From Heliocidaris erythrogramma (Eukaryota; Echinodermata; Echinoidea; Camarodonta; Echinometridae): a stretch of 64,000 nt of DNA. The notes beneath the pieces are model-generated. The model was not told where the DNA came from and did not search any database. It worked only from the letters and a program-made list of their open reading frames with translations. The position numbers were made by a program, and so were the translations under genes. Each line of letters starts with the position of its first letter. Position 1 is the first letter of the stretch. Positions 49,664-59,900 of the stretch are shown here, one piece after another. The DNA is taken from the NCBI GenBank assembly GCA_025617745.1, contig CM046856.1, positions 35,024,208 through 35,088,207 of the forward strand, written 5' to 3'.

Positions 49664-49696
<33 letters not shown>
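48860..49696 (+). mobile_element. 5'-truncated non-LTR retrotransposon (LINE, CR1/Jockey-like) 3' end
   Basis: Translation from about 48880 gives the post-catalytic part of a LINE reverse transcriptase: RNLGVML, LRNLGFIRKYL, KLVHALISSRLDFCNS, LQKLQNTAARIV, ITPILKTLHWLPV. It continues as RTSWGDRAFSHSGPSLWN and FKSALKTHLF before a stop at 49508-49510. The reading frame breaks once near 49290, consistent with one extra base between the APSY and VKYKP segments. The palm with its catalytic Asp pair and the endonuclease are absent, so this is a 5'-truncated dead copy. The 3' UTR ends GGCGCTATATAAAT followed by an (ATT)n run to 49696, a microsatellite-type tail common in CR1-like elements. The exact clade is inferred. 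Confidence 0.85.
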
Positions 49697-49697
<1 letters not shown>

Positions 49698-49732
49698 AGC
49701 ACATTTTCCTTTTCTTCTTTTTTTATCTTTTA

Positions 49733-49945
49733 GATTTGTGGTGTATATTATAATTGTTGTATAACATTATAATGTTAAATATGCGTGGTAAAGGGCACCA
49801 AAGACGACCCCACCACAAGCCATGTGCTTCCTGTGACCCTAGCCTCCTTCCACCATATATTTTTTTTTGGTGGATGTACATTTCATCTCGTATTTATTTG
49901 ATTATGAAAAGCAAATTCTGAATCTGAAATCTGAATCTGAACATT
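49733..49945 (+). mobile_element. Possible second LINE 3' tail with (GAATCT)-like end
   Basis: Directly after the first LINE tail lies a non-coding stretch ending in repeated GAATCTGAA units near 49918-49940. Simple-repeat 3' ends like this are typical of non-LTR element tails. No coding remnant is visible, so this is a weak call. Confidence 0.35.
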
Positions 49946-50063
49946 TGAAAGAATCCCTAATTATGTTTTACGTTATTTTATTATTTTCTTAATAAATGAA
50001 ATAGATAATAATCTGAGGATACCTTGGCAATGAGGTAACAAAAATCATGAATATGATGCATTT

Positions 50064-51388
50064 TTATGCCTCCGCCCACCGAAGGTGGGTGCCGGAGGCA
50101 TTATGTTTTCGGGTTGTCCGTCCGTCCGTCCGTCCGTCCGTCCGTCCCACTTCTCGTTACCGCGATATCTGAAGAATCATTTGAGGTAGGAACATCAAAC
50201 TTGGTACTAGTATGTATCCCCATACGAAGATGAACTGATTAGATTTTGGGGTAAGTAGGTCAAAGGTCAGAGGTCACAGAGGTCAATTTACATGAAATTA
50301 CATGAAATTCTTGGTTTTTAGCACCGTTACCGCGATATCTCAAGAACTGTTTGAGGTAAGAACTTCAAACTTGGTACTAGTATGTATCCCTATACGAAGA
50401 TGAACTGATTAGATTTTGGGGTAAGGAGGTCAAAGTTCAGAGGTCACAGAGGTCAATTTACATGAAATTACATGAAATTACTGGTTTTTAGCACCGTTAC
50501 CGCGATATTTCAAGAACTATCTGAGGTGAGAACTTCAAACTTGGTACCAGTATGTATCCCCATAGAAAGATGAACTGATTAGATTTTGGGGTAAGTAGGT
50601 CAAAGGTCAGAGGTCACAGAGGTCAATTTACATGAAATTACATGGAATTACTGGTTTTTAGCACCGTTACCGCGATATCTCAAGAACTATCTGAGGTGAG
50701 AACTTCAAACTTGATACCAGTATGTATCCCCATAGAAAGATGAACTGATTAGATTTTGGAGTAAGTAGGTCAAAGGTCAGAGGTCACAGAGGTCAATTTA
50801 CATGAAATTACATGAAATTACTGGTTTTTAGCCTCGTTACTGCGATATCTCAAGAACTGTTTGAGGTAAGAACTTCAAACATGGTACTAGTATGTATCCC
50901 CATACGAAGATGAACTGATAAGATTTTGGGATAAGGAGGTCACAGAGGTCAATTTACATGAAATTACATGAAATTCTTGGTTTTTAGCACTTTTACCGCG
51001 ATTTCTGAAGAACTATTTGAGGTAAGAACTTCAAACTTGGTACCAGTATGTATCCCCATAGAAAGAGGAACTGATTAGATTTTGGGGTAGGTAGGTCAAA
51101 GTTCAGAGGTCACAGAGGTCAATTTACATGAAATTACATGGAATTACTGGTTTTTAGCACCGTTACCGCGATATCTCAAGAACTATCTGAAGTGAGAACT
51201 TCAAACATGGTACCAGTATGCATCCCCATAGAAAGATGAACTGATTAGATTTTGGGGTAAGTAGGTCAAAGGTCAGAGGTCACAGAGGTCAATTTACATG
51301 AAATCACATGAAATTACTGGTTTTTAGCCTCGTTATCAAATATTTCTAGAACAGTTTGAGCCATCAACTGAATTTAGGCGGAGGCATA
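50064..51388. repeat. 170-bp satellite array (7 units) bracketed by CCTCCGCC / GGCGGAGG ends
   Basis: The anchor GTTACCGCGATATCT recurs at 50156, 50326, 50496, 50666, 50836, 50992 (diverged), 51162 and, degenerate, 51332. The period is 170 except for one unit shortened by 14 bp. The left border has a hairpin of GCCTCCGCCCACC / GGTGGGTGCCGGAGGC and a (GTCC)n run at 50115-50148. The right border has GGCGGAGGCAT at about 51378. The outer ends form an inverted repeat, so the whole may be one mobile unit. Most units carry AGGTCA repeats. Confidence 0.88.
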
Positions 51389-51743
51389 TAGGAGACGCAG
51401 TCGCATTCATCTTGTTCACCATGTTTTGAGCCTGTGGAAAACATGTACAAAATATGAAGTGAATAAAATTTGTGTTGAAATCGACCTGGTAACATTAATT
51501 TAGTATGTACAGAAAATATATAAAATATTATTATGATACCCTTCCTTCTCATTTTCAAAAGAAAATTTAGACGAGAAACTAGGAATCAATTTTATTTGGC
51601 TTTTGGAAAGCAGTTTTGCATAACTGAACAGGCCAACCCTGCAGTATAGAATAAAGAAGACAAAATAAATACGCCAGGTATGGCACATGTCATATATTTG
51701 AGAAAGTAAAACTTATAGATAATTGTGATTGTTGTGATGGTAA

Positions 51744-52078
51744 TTAAAGGGAGCGACAAGTCGCAATCTATGGGCGCTTTTACAGTTGGCTGCTCCTTTC
51801 TCTGGATCAAAGTTCAAAGCGACTTCAATTTATCGTGCGCAGCTAATAAAAGTTCGCACATTGACCCAAATTTGAGTAAACAAGATCGCGCGTTCTTTAT
51901 TCCAGTATTTGAATCTCATTGGTCGGTTGCGTATGGAGGGATTCGAGTTAACGATCGCGCGAGGAATCCGGCAATAACATTCCTTCGGTAGCGCACGATT
52001 GGACCTGATTGTATCCGAATTTCCCCGAGTCAGGCCAACTGGTCAGGCCCATGGATTACGACTTGCCACTCCCTTTAA
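51744..52078. mobile_element. 335-bp TTAA MITE (copy 1)
   Basis: It begins TTAAAGGGAGCGACAAGTCG and ends CGACTTGCCACTCCCTTTAA, giving terminal inverted repeats of about 25 bp with TTAA at both ends. TTAAAGGRR ends are the mark of T2-type (Kolobok) MITEs. The second copy is at 59295. Confidence 0.88.
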
Positions 52079-55000
52079 GGAGGGGATAATGGGAGTATTC
52101 TGTGGTACATCTGTATATATTATATTATATATATTATATAAAGGAATCCGAAGCCCTGAAACTGACAATCGTCAGATTATCCGCTTATTTAGTGTACACC
52201 TGTATTTATATAAATTATATAAATTATTAATGTAATTAGTCATTACCTGGATCAATATCCTTTGACTTTCAAATATTTGCCTCTTTACTCTATCCCATCG
52301 CTCGTTTTATTAAAAAAATAATCGTTATCTAATGTAACTGTTGATTTAGAGATTAATTATTTCAACGAATGAGAAACGCTTCTCACTGCTTACTCTACGT
52401 TTAGTACACTCGCTAGACTGTAACCTCGTATAACACTGGTTGATGTTATTAGATCCCTCAGTGTGGGAGTAGATAATTAAATTGTGTTTTGTTCCAGGTG
52501 TCTTCAGTTTCTAGGAATTTACCTTTAATAATCTGATCTCTCATTATGAGAGTAAATAATGGTATTGTTTTTTATTTCGATTGTAGGTCCATCCTTGCAC
52601 CTCAGCATTCCCATAAACAAATCCTTATGCAGATTAGTTCTAGCTTTCTTAACCTTAAAAAAATTCTTGTAGGAGGGGGCCATGATGGCCCCTAGAGAAA
52701 TTCGAACCACTCAATTTCACGCCACGCCACTTTCTGCCTTTTTTTCAAGTCTTGTGCATTTTTTTACACCAAGTTTACGAAAATCGGTAGTACCGTTACC
52801 GAGTCACGTGACCCTTTGTGACCTCATGTCAGTCCGAAAACGGAGAATTTCTGAGTTTTGTGTGCAAAACGAATGGGAAACGACATTTCCTCATATTCCT
52901 CCATATGGTCACCTATAATTTCGTATTTAAGCTATTATTATCATCTATTCTAACTGAATAGTGGTCCAGATAACACCCTGAAACAGCAAACTTAAAAAAA
53001 AACAATAAAAAAAGTTAAAGTTGAAAAACCAGAAAATACATAAGAAATTCGTAAAACAATAGAATACATAAGAATTGAAATCACTTTCACTTTTTCTTTT
53101 TCTTTCATGCCCCCAGTCCCCAATACCTCCAAAATAACCCAGTCTTTTTAGGGTTAAACTGATAAGACATCACCTCTGATGCGAGCTATTATTGTGGGAG
53201 TAAATAATGGAATCGTCATTATTCGAATTTTAGTTCTATCCTGAAATGCTTCTCAATCAAACTTGAAACCACAGTACGAATTTATATTCATTTTTGTTCG
53301 TCTTACGCAAACCGCAAATAGTCATAGATTAAATGCCAAAAAAATATAACGATGTACAAGCCCATGTTCTGAGAAATATAACCACCAGATCATCGGCCCA
53401 TTCGGGATATTTTTCTGAATTATTAATGTAAATTTATGCATTACTTGTACTACTTTATTTCCACTTTTTTAGATTGATCACTGAAACGAAGAAACGCTTG
53501 GTCTATAAACTCTATCTCAAAGCCCATATAGGAGATCAAATAAATGTATTTGTTTCTTCAAACCCACCAGAGCGGACCCATGTTCGTTCTAAAAGTATTT
53601 GATTCCTTGATATTTCAAGCCAAATTACATTTTCTCTGCAAGAAATGTGTCGTAATTGCTCGATAGAAAAGTTTTGAGATTCGGGCAAGAGACGTCAGCA
53701 AACGCTTGCAAAATTGCTCCTGTACGCCTATGCTTTTAAGTGATAATTGCAGTATTGTAATATTGTATTTTATCTATGCATGATCAGCTGAAAAATATAG
53801 ATTGTTACAGACGTTCATATGAGTTCATTTCATATCTGATTTTTAAATAGAAGTCCCCAATTCCATAATGCATTCGTCAGTTTCGTCATTTATCATATTT
53901 ATGTAGCCCCAATCGTGCCCGTTGCACATATTGAGGCGTCATTTCAAATGCGCCAATAATTCGAAGCAATGTTTGCCCTGTTGATATTCATTCATTTTTT
54001 CTACGGTATCAAGCTCGCATTGTACGTCAGCGGCTGCGCCAGTCGCTGACTCAGTCTACACGCCATGCAAGAGAAGCATCGTCTGCAGCGGGGATTAATG
54101 TGCCGTACTTCCTACGCAGAATTTCCGCACCCTGTGTTGCTGGAAATTAGTGTATGTTGCACGCACGCGAGGCGTCATTTATATTGCGTTATTACATGCA
54201 CTAATCGAGCCTGTGAACGCAATCAACCCATACGCCAGTAGGTCCGGGCAATGTTTTTTAATGTTCATTTTGCAATCACGTCTTGTACGATGCGACTCAC
54301 AAAGACCGCGCCAGTCACCGACGCAGTTCTACGTCAGGCAAAGGATGCCTCTGGTGCAACGATGTTCGGCTTGTATTGTGATTTTTTTGTTGTATTTTGT
54401 TCAAGGTGTGTGATACTTGCTAAAAACAACAACAACAAGAAAGAATGAGCAAAGGACGACAAAAATACTTAAACCATTCGGGAATGACAGAATGATGTTC
54501 ATTGTCAATGACTATAGTTTGATTCATATGGTATGTTGCATGAAATGTATAAGTGTACCGTATATGCACATGGTACACTACCATAAGCTTATAAAGCTCC
54601 CTCATCCTCTCAATATTTTATCTGAGGTTCATAGATCAACCAGTCTTGAGTTTATGCTACATCTACATTTTATCTTTATCATTAACCTCCCGACACTTCA
54701 ACTGATTATCAACCCCCATCGATATCACACAATGAGGATTGTACCGTTGTCTATAGTCACAGTGGCAGTATTTTTATTTTTTATTTTTTTGTTGGGGGGG
54801 GGGTACAAATGGCACGTGCCCCCTTTTAAAACCCAGAGTGGCCTACCCTATGTGCACAAAAGAAAAATGTACCATAGTTTAATTATTGTGCCTCCTATTC
54901 AAATTTCGACCAAAAAAGCCCCTGAATAGTCTGATAAAGGTCAGGATTTTTTCGGAGGTATCTCCCCTTTTACAGAACCCCAGATCCCTAAGTCTCATAT

Positions 55001-55683
55001 TAAATATACAACCAGTCTAAAGATCAAGTAATCCATATGATGATACCAACGTCCATATATAGGACATTATACAATGCCTTTCAGTATCAAGTAGATATAC
55101 AGAGACCTTGGATATCACTTGGACGTGAAGAATAACTGTTCGATTCAAAACAACGTTCTCAACACAATTGAGTAATACATTGATCTCATGCAGGGAGTGG
55201 ATGTGGTACACATTCGATATTATTCTAATACCACCATAACATTTCAATAGTGATAATGTGTGTTGTTTTGCCAGTGCCTTGGGCGTCGCTGATCAGTGAT
55301 ATTCATCTTAACTATTCTTACGATTTCGTAATCTCATTTTCATTCTTATTTGACCATAACTATCTTTATTTTCCCTTCTACTAATTAATTCCCTTTCTAC
55401 AGAGCCTGTCAGACGACTTCGAAGTTGATGGAGTGTAGTAAGGGAGAGCAGCTTTTTCGCAAACAATACAACTGTCAAACTTGAAAAAGATTGGCCGAGA
55501 CTGGGCCGTACGTAGCCTGCCTAACCGATTATAATACGACATCACACTTTTACAACTCCGACAGATATTTACGGATTCACGAACAAGCAACTTATTGGGA
55601 GGGAGAGAATACAGGCCCTTCGTGTCATAAGGTAAGCTAGACAGACAATAAATCTCGATCTTACTCTAGTGGGTGGTTGAAAT
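52079..55683. other. Intergenic; CpG-richer repeat-like block at 53.9-54.4 kb
   Basis: TTGCACRYATTGAGGCGTCATTT-like and CGCCAGTCRCYGAC-like motifs recur at about 53930-54045 and 54155-54340, and a related TGCCCGTTGCACACGAG stretch is at 59147. This suggests diverged copies of an unrecognised GC-rich element. AGTAAATAATGG-type text also repeats at 52550 and 53200. Confidence 0.4.
54762..54840. mobile_element. Poly(G) hAT-like element, left half
   Basis: CAGTGGCAGTATTTTT, a 10-G run (54794-54803) and GGCACGTGCCCCCTTTTAAAACCC-like text follow the family layout. The right terminus is not found. Confidence 0.45.
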
Positions 55684-55739
55684 AATGTTTTTATATGGCG
55701 CAATTCAACACAGAAATGATTCTCAAAGCGCTTTACAAA
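55684..55739 (-). mobile_element. LINE/SINE 3'-end fragment interrupted by a hAT-like MITE
   Basis: Read on the minus strand this contains TTTGTAAAGCGCTTTGAG and then GCGCCATATAAAA. It resembles the LINE 3' UTR at 49608-49660 (TTGTAAAGCGCC ... GCGCTATATAAAT). The hAT-like MITE at 55740 has inserted immediately next to it. Confidence 0.5.
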
Positions 55740-55893
55740 CAGTGGCGGCACCAAGGGGGGGGGGGGGGCATGGGAGGCATTTGCCCCCCCCCCCCCCAGT
55801 CAGAAGCTTTGCCCCCAGTTGCCCCCCAACATTTTCTTTTGCCCCCCATTTGCCCCCCCCCCCCCCACTTTAAAAATCCTGGTGCCGCCACTG
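55740..55893. mobile_element. hAT-like MITE with poly(G)/poly(C) arms and perfect 8-bp target duplication
   Basis: The 154-bp element starts CAGTGGCGGCACCA and ends TGGTGCCGCCACTG. It is flanked on both sides by TTTACAAA (55732-55739 and 55894-55901). An 8-bp duplication and CAGTGG ends are typical of hAT transposons. The interior is a 14-G run and two 14-C runs separated by C-rich text, so the whole element can fold on itself. There is no coding capacity. Confidence 0.85.
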
Positions 55894-56243
55894 TTTACAA
55901 ACAAAAGTATGTTACATATTTAGATTAAAATAAATACCTGATCCAATCAACGCATTCAGATAGTGCTGGTAGTATAAAAAAGGAGCAAAAAACAACAAAA
56001 AACAAAACAAAACGAAAGAACCCCAGTCTGATAGTCTGTAGATTGCTGTCAAGCACCTTTTTATGACGATGTTTCAGTCTGCAATAACTGGATCGTCTCA
56101 CTAGCTGTAGATTTACACATAGCATTTAATCAGTATAATGTAATGCAAAAAAAAAAATGCAAACAAAAATATGATATTTTGGTGGGTCTTGTTTGTTGTT
56201 GCGGGAAATCATATACACCATTTGCTATATACCGTACTACTAA

Positions 56244-56397
56244 CAGGGGCGGATCGGGGGGGGGGGGGGGGGGGGGCTGAATCGGACGCGGTCCTCCCTT
56301 TTGAAACCCAACTGGCATACAATGAAAAATGCCTCCTTAATTGTGTACTTTTCCGGCTCTGTGCTCCCTCTTTTACAAAATCCTGGATCCGCCCCTG
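56244..56397. mobile_element. hAT-like MITE with 21-G run
   Basis: The ends are CAGGGGCGGATC and GGATCCGCCCCTG, and the length is 154 bp, the same as the neighbour at 55740. ACTAA flanks both sides (56239-56243 and 56398-56402); an 8-bp duplication is not perfect. The interior has a 21-G run followed by CCTCCCTTTTGAAACCC, a motif repeated in other poly(G) elements of the window. Confidence 0.75.
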
Positions 56398-56402
56398 ACT
56401 AA

Positions 56403-56718
56403 TATCTTAGACAGTCATATCTCTAGTTTGCAAAGAAATGGATGCTACTATCCACATGAGCCATGTTATGCTAGATAATTATATCCGTCCTCAACTGTAC
56501 ATGATACTACGATCGCTTTAGGAAATTAAAATTGACTAGAATGGTAAAGATATAGTGAAGAATGTTTTACAACCAAATCTATACTCATGGGCGAGCCATA
56601 ATTATAGAAAAAAAAGCCCATGATTATTGTGACAAAATACCTTTCATAGATGCTCCTGTACTATACAAAAGGTTGTTTCTCGTCCTATAAACCAGAAACG
56701 TCATCATTCGCAAGGAAA
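56403..56718. other. Upstream region of plus-strand SDR gene
   Basis: This should contain promoter and 5' UTR sequence for the gene starting at 56719 or 56755. No TATA box or retinoid-type half-site pair is evident within these 316 bases. Confidence 0.4.
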
Positions 56719-56947
56719 ATGTCTGACGCCTCAGGTCGCGATCACACCACAGCCATGAACGTCTTGGAGTTCGTTGGTGAGCTGTTGATCCTTCAATTGC
56801 AAGTCCTTCTTGTCACCCTGGAGGCCTTCGTAAAATGGCTGATCCCCAGCAGTTTAAGGTCCAAGTCTTTGGAGGGAGAGACCATGCTCATCACAGGGGC
56901 CGGCAGCGGCATCGGCAGACTCTTCGCGCGGAAGTTCTCTGCGTTAG
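56719..56947 (+). CDS. SDR gene (plus), exon 1
   Basis: The exon encodes the anchor and TGAGSGIGR and ends ...KFSAL plus one base at TTAG|GTAAGG (phase 1). There are two possible starts, 56719 and 56755. Alignment to the paralog favours 56755, and both have a purine at -3. The exon stops 12 codons earlier than the paralog's exon 1 relative to the protein alignment. Confidence 0.9.
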
Positions 56948-59900
56948 GTAAGGAACAAACATGAAAACCAGGCTCGGTCCTGACGTGATGGAGAAGGTCC
57001 ACAAGGCCGAATCTCCTGAACTTTTGGTCTTGAGGCTGGACCTTCGGTTTTGTGGACTATCGAATAGTTGTCAGAAGACCCGTGATAATGACACTATGTA
57101 TGGTGGACCTTCAGTCTTGTGGGCTTCCAGTCTCTTGAAAGTCTGAAGACATAGATACCAAAACCTTGGCGGATGGGTGTGGCCCAGTGGTGTGACCCTA
57201 CCCAGTTCAAAATATCATGTGAGCACTATTTAGCAAATAGAGCCATTTTGGCAAATGGCAAATAGTGTAAGATCTGATTACCAGTTTTTGACGCCAAATT
57301 GTTGGCTTGTGATATTGAAATTAATGGCGATGATGATGATGATGATGATGAAAATGATGTCTGTCAGTCATTCTTCGATGCAGTTTTTAGGATACAAAGA
57401 ACTTAAAGGAGAATAAAACATAGGCCTACATTAGCTGATAATTATGTGGAAAATTGTCAGCCTGTTCAAAATATCATTAAAATACTCTGATTTGATTACT
57501 CAGTAAGGAGAACAGTCTCTCTAAAATTTGCAGATTTCTTGCTAGATATTATCCCATGGGGGCTGCCATTTTGAAAAACTGTGATGTCATTGCGGTACAT
57601 GTCCATTTACCTGTACACAATGGATAAGATGCTGCATAATGAATAGCTATTGTACAACTAAAGCCTCCCATGCAAAATGGCAGCCATCTTGGTACCCCCA
57701 TTGTCTCGCAGAGGTGATATCTAAGAGCAGTTGTAGTTCTTTGTCACTTATTTGAAGAATTGACAAACCTTCGTCAGACCAAACAACTTACAAGTGCATG
57801 CCAAATCCTGCTTAACAAAAGAAACAGCTGAACCAAATATCTTGACACAGATAGGTTATATGACAGGATAAAAGTATCTTCATTTGGATGTACATGACTA
57901 CAAAAATGGTTTATTATGAGAAAATCCAGTGTCATGCATTCTACAGCTGATCATGAGTGTCATGGTAGCTAGTGTATAGGTCAGTGGGTATCTCAGAAAT
58001 AGAACTGCTCTGACATTACTTTGTAAAGAAAATGGCAGCCCCATGGGATAATGTCAAGCAAGGAAACTGCAACTTTTGGAGACACTGTTCTTCTTCTTAA
58101 ATAATCAAATAGGAGTAATTTCAAGATATTTTTAATAGGGTGACAATTATCTAGATGATTATAGGCTAATGTTTGTTGCCTTTTATTCCCCTTTAATCCC
58201 GATTTGGAATAATTTGGGAGTGCGTTTATTTTGGAGTGTCGCGTTAATTGACGTATGTAGGTATTATAATTATGATTATGACGCCTGGGGTAAATGATGA
58301 AGTTGCACCCCCTTGCCCAAATTTATATCAGGAAGGGAGCAAAACGACCAAGCTGTAGATTTTAGCATTTTTAACGCCCCAAAACGCATTTTCTCATGCA
58401 TTTTGCCCCAGAAATTTTGCAATTGAGCACTGCAATCTAGGGGTAGAGATTCGAACTTTGTTTATTGATAAACGGTTTCTTATTCACTTCCTTATCCAAT
58501 GGCATGAATGGGGCTCAATATTAACCTTCTAAAGATGCTATTTATAAACAATATCTTATACTGGGTCGCAAAATTACGAGATCCTGAATATACATAATTA
58601 TGCGAGGGAGTAAAGTGACTGAGCTTTAGAAAAATTTGCATTTTAAACACTCGAAAAAGTATTTCTTATGCACTTACCCTGTGCATTGGGGGCGCATAAT
58701 CATTGATGATCATAACTTTTCTTCATGTTCTCTCTCTCTCTTTGCGTTTTTTGAGCCCCCTTCTAGTGGCGCCCGGGGCACGTGACCGCCTGCCTACATT
58801 GAAAGACTGGTGTTGTTTTTCAACGAAAATATCCGTTCTCCGTTTTGTTTATAGGAGTAAGGGTCGTATTATGGGATATCAACGCCGCTGCCGTGGAGGA
58901 AACAGCGAAAATCGTACGCGTCAACGGTGGGAAGGCGTGGTGGTATGTTTGTGACGTAACCAAGGTGGCAAAGGTAAATGAGACTGCGCAGAGAGTGAGA
59001 GAGGAGGTCGGTGACGTCACCATATTGGTCAACAATGCCGGGATCGTGACTGGAAAGTACTTCCAAGATCTCAACGAAGAGGACTTTCAGAGAACACTGG
59101 GTGTGAATTCACTTGCTCATGTTTGGGTAAGACTCGGACCTCAATGCCCGTTGCACACGAGTCGTCATTTTCCTGACTTAGGGCTGCGTCAGGACAGCAA
59201 AGACAATGCGATAGCCAGATAGCTTCCTGCGTATGGTTTCGTAGCGCGCCGTGTACTAAGTGAATAATTCTACAACAGAGTGATTTATCTTAGATTAAAG
59301 GGAGCGACAAGTCGCAATCTATGGGCAGTTTTACAGTTGGCTGCTCCTTTCTCTGGATCAAAGTTCAAAGCGACTTCAATTTATCGCAGCTAATAAAAGT
59401 TCGCACATTGACCCAAATTTGAGTAAACAAGATAGCACGTTCTTTATTCCAGTATTTGAATTTCATTGGCCGGTTGCGTATGGAGGGATTCGATATAACG
59501 ATCGCGCGAGGAATCCGGCAATAACATTCCTTCGGTAGCGCACGATTGGACCCGATTGTATCCGAATTTCCCCGAGTCAGGCCAACTGGTCAGGCCCATG
59601 GATTACGACTTGCCACTCCCTTTAATCCTTCCTTCCCAATATCATTTGCGAAGGGTGCGGCACCACTGGTGCAATGTGCGGCGACACTGGGGTAGCAGAA
59701 GCGCCGTAGAAGCGCCGCAGTAGCGTTCGCGCCGTAGAAGTAAGATACAATGTTTTAGGTGGGTGGATTCTATTCCTAGGCATGTTTGGCATCGAATGGC
59801 GGGTTATTCCTCAACAAACATGGTATTTTCTGAAAATTATTAATCCAAAACTGTCCTACCCCTCCACGACTGGTGAAATTACGGTACATTGCTTTGAATT

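Noticed and set aside
50064-51388. Regularly spaced repeats resembling a CRISPR array
   Set aside because: The 170-bp units are continuous tandem repeats without unique spacers, in clearly eukaryotic DNA.
54417-54929. 170-codon plus-strand frame
   Set aside because: Its end overlaps the poly(G) element and the peptide has no family features.
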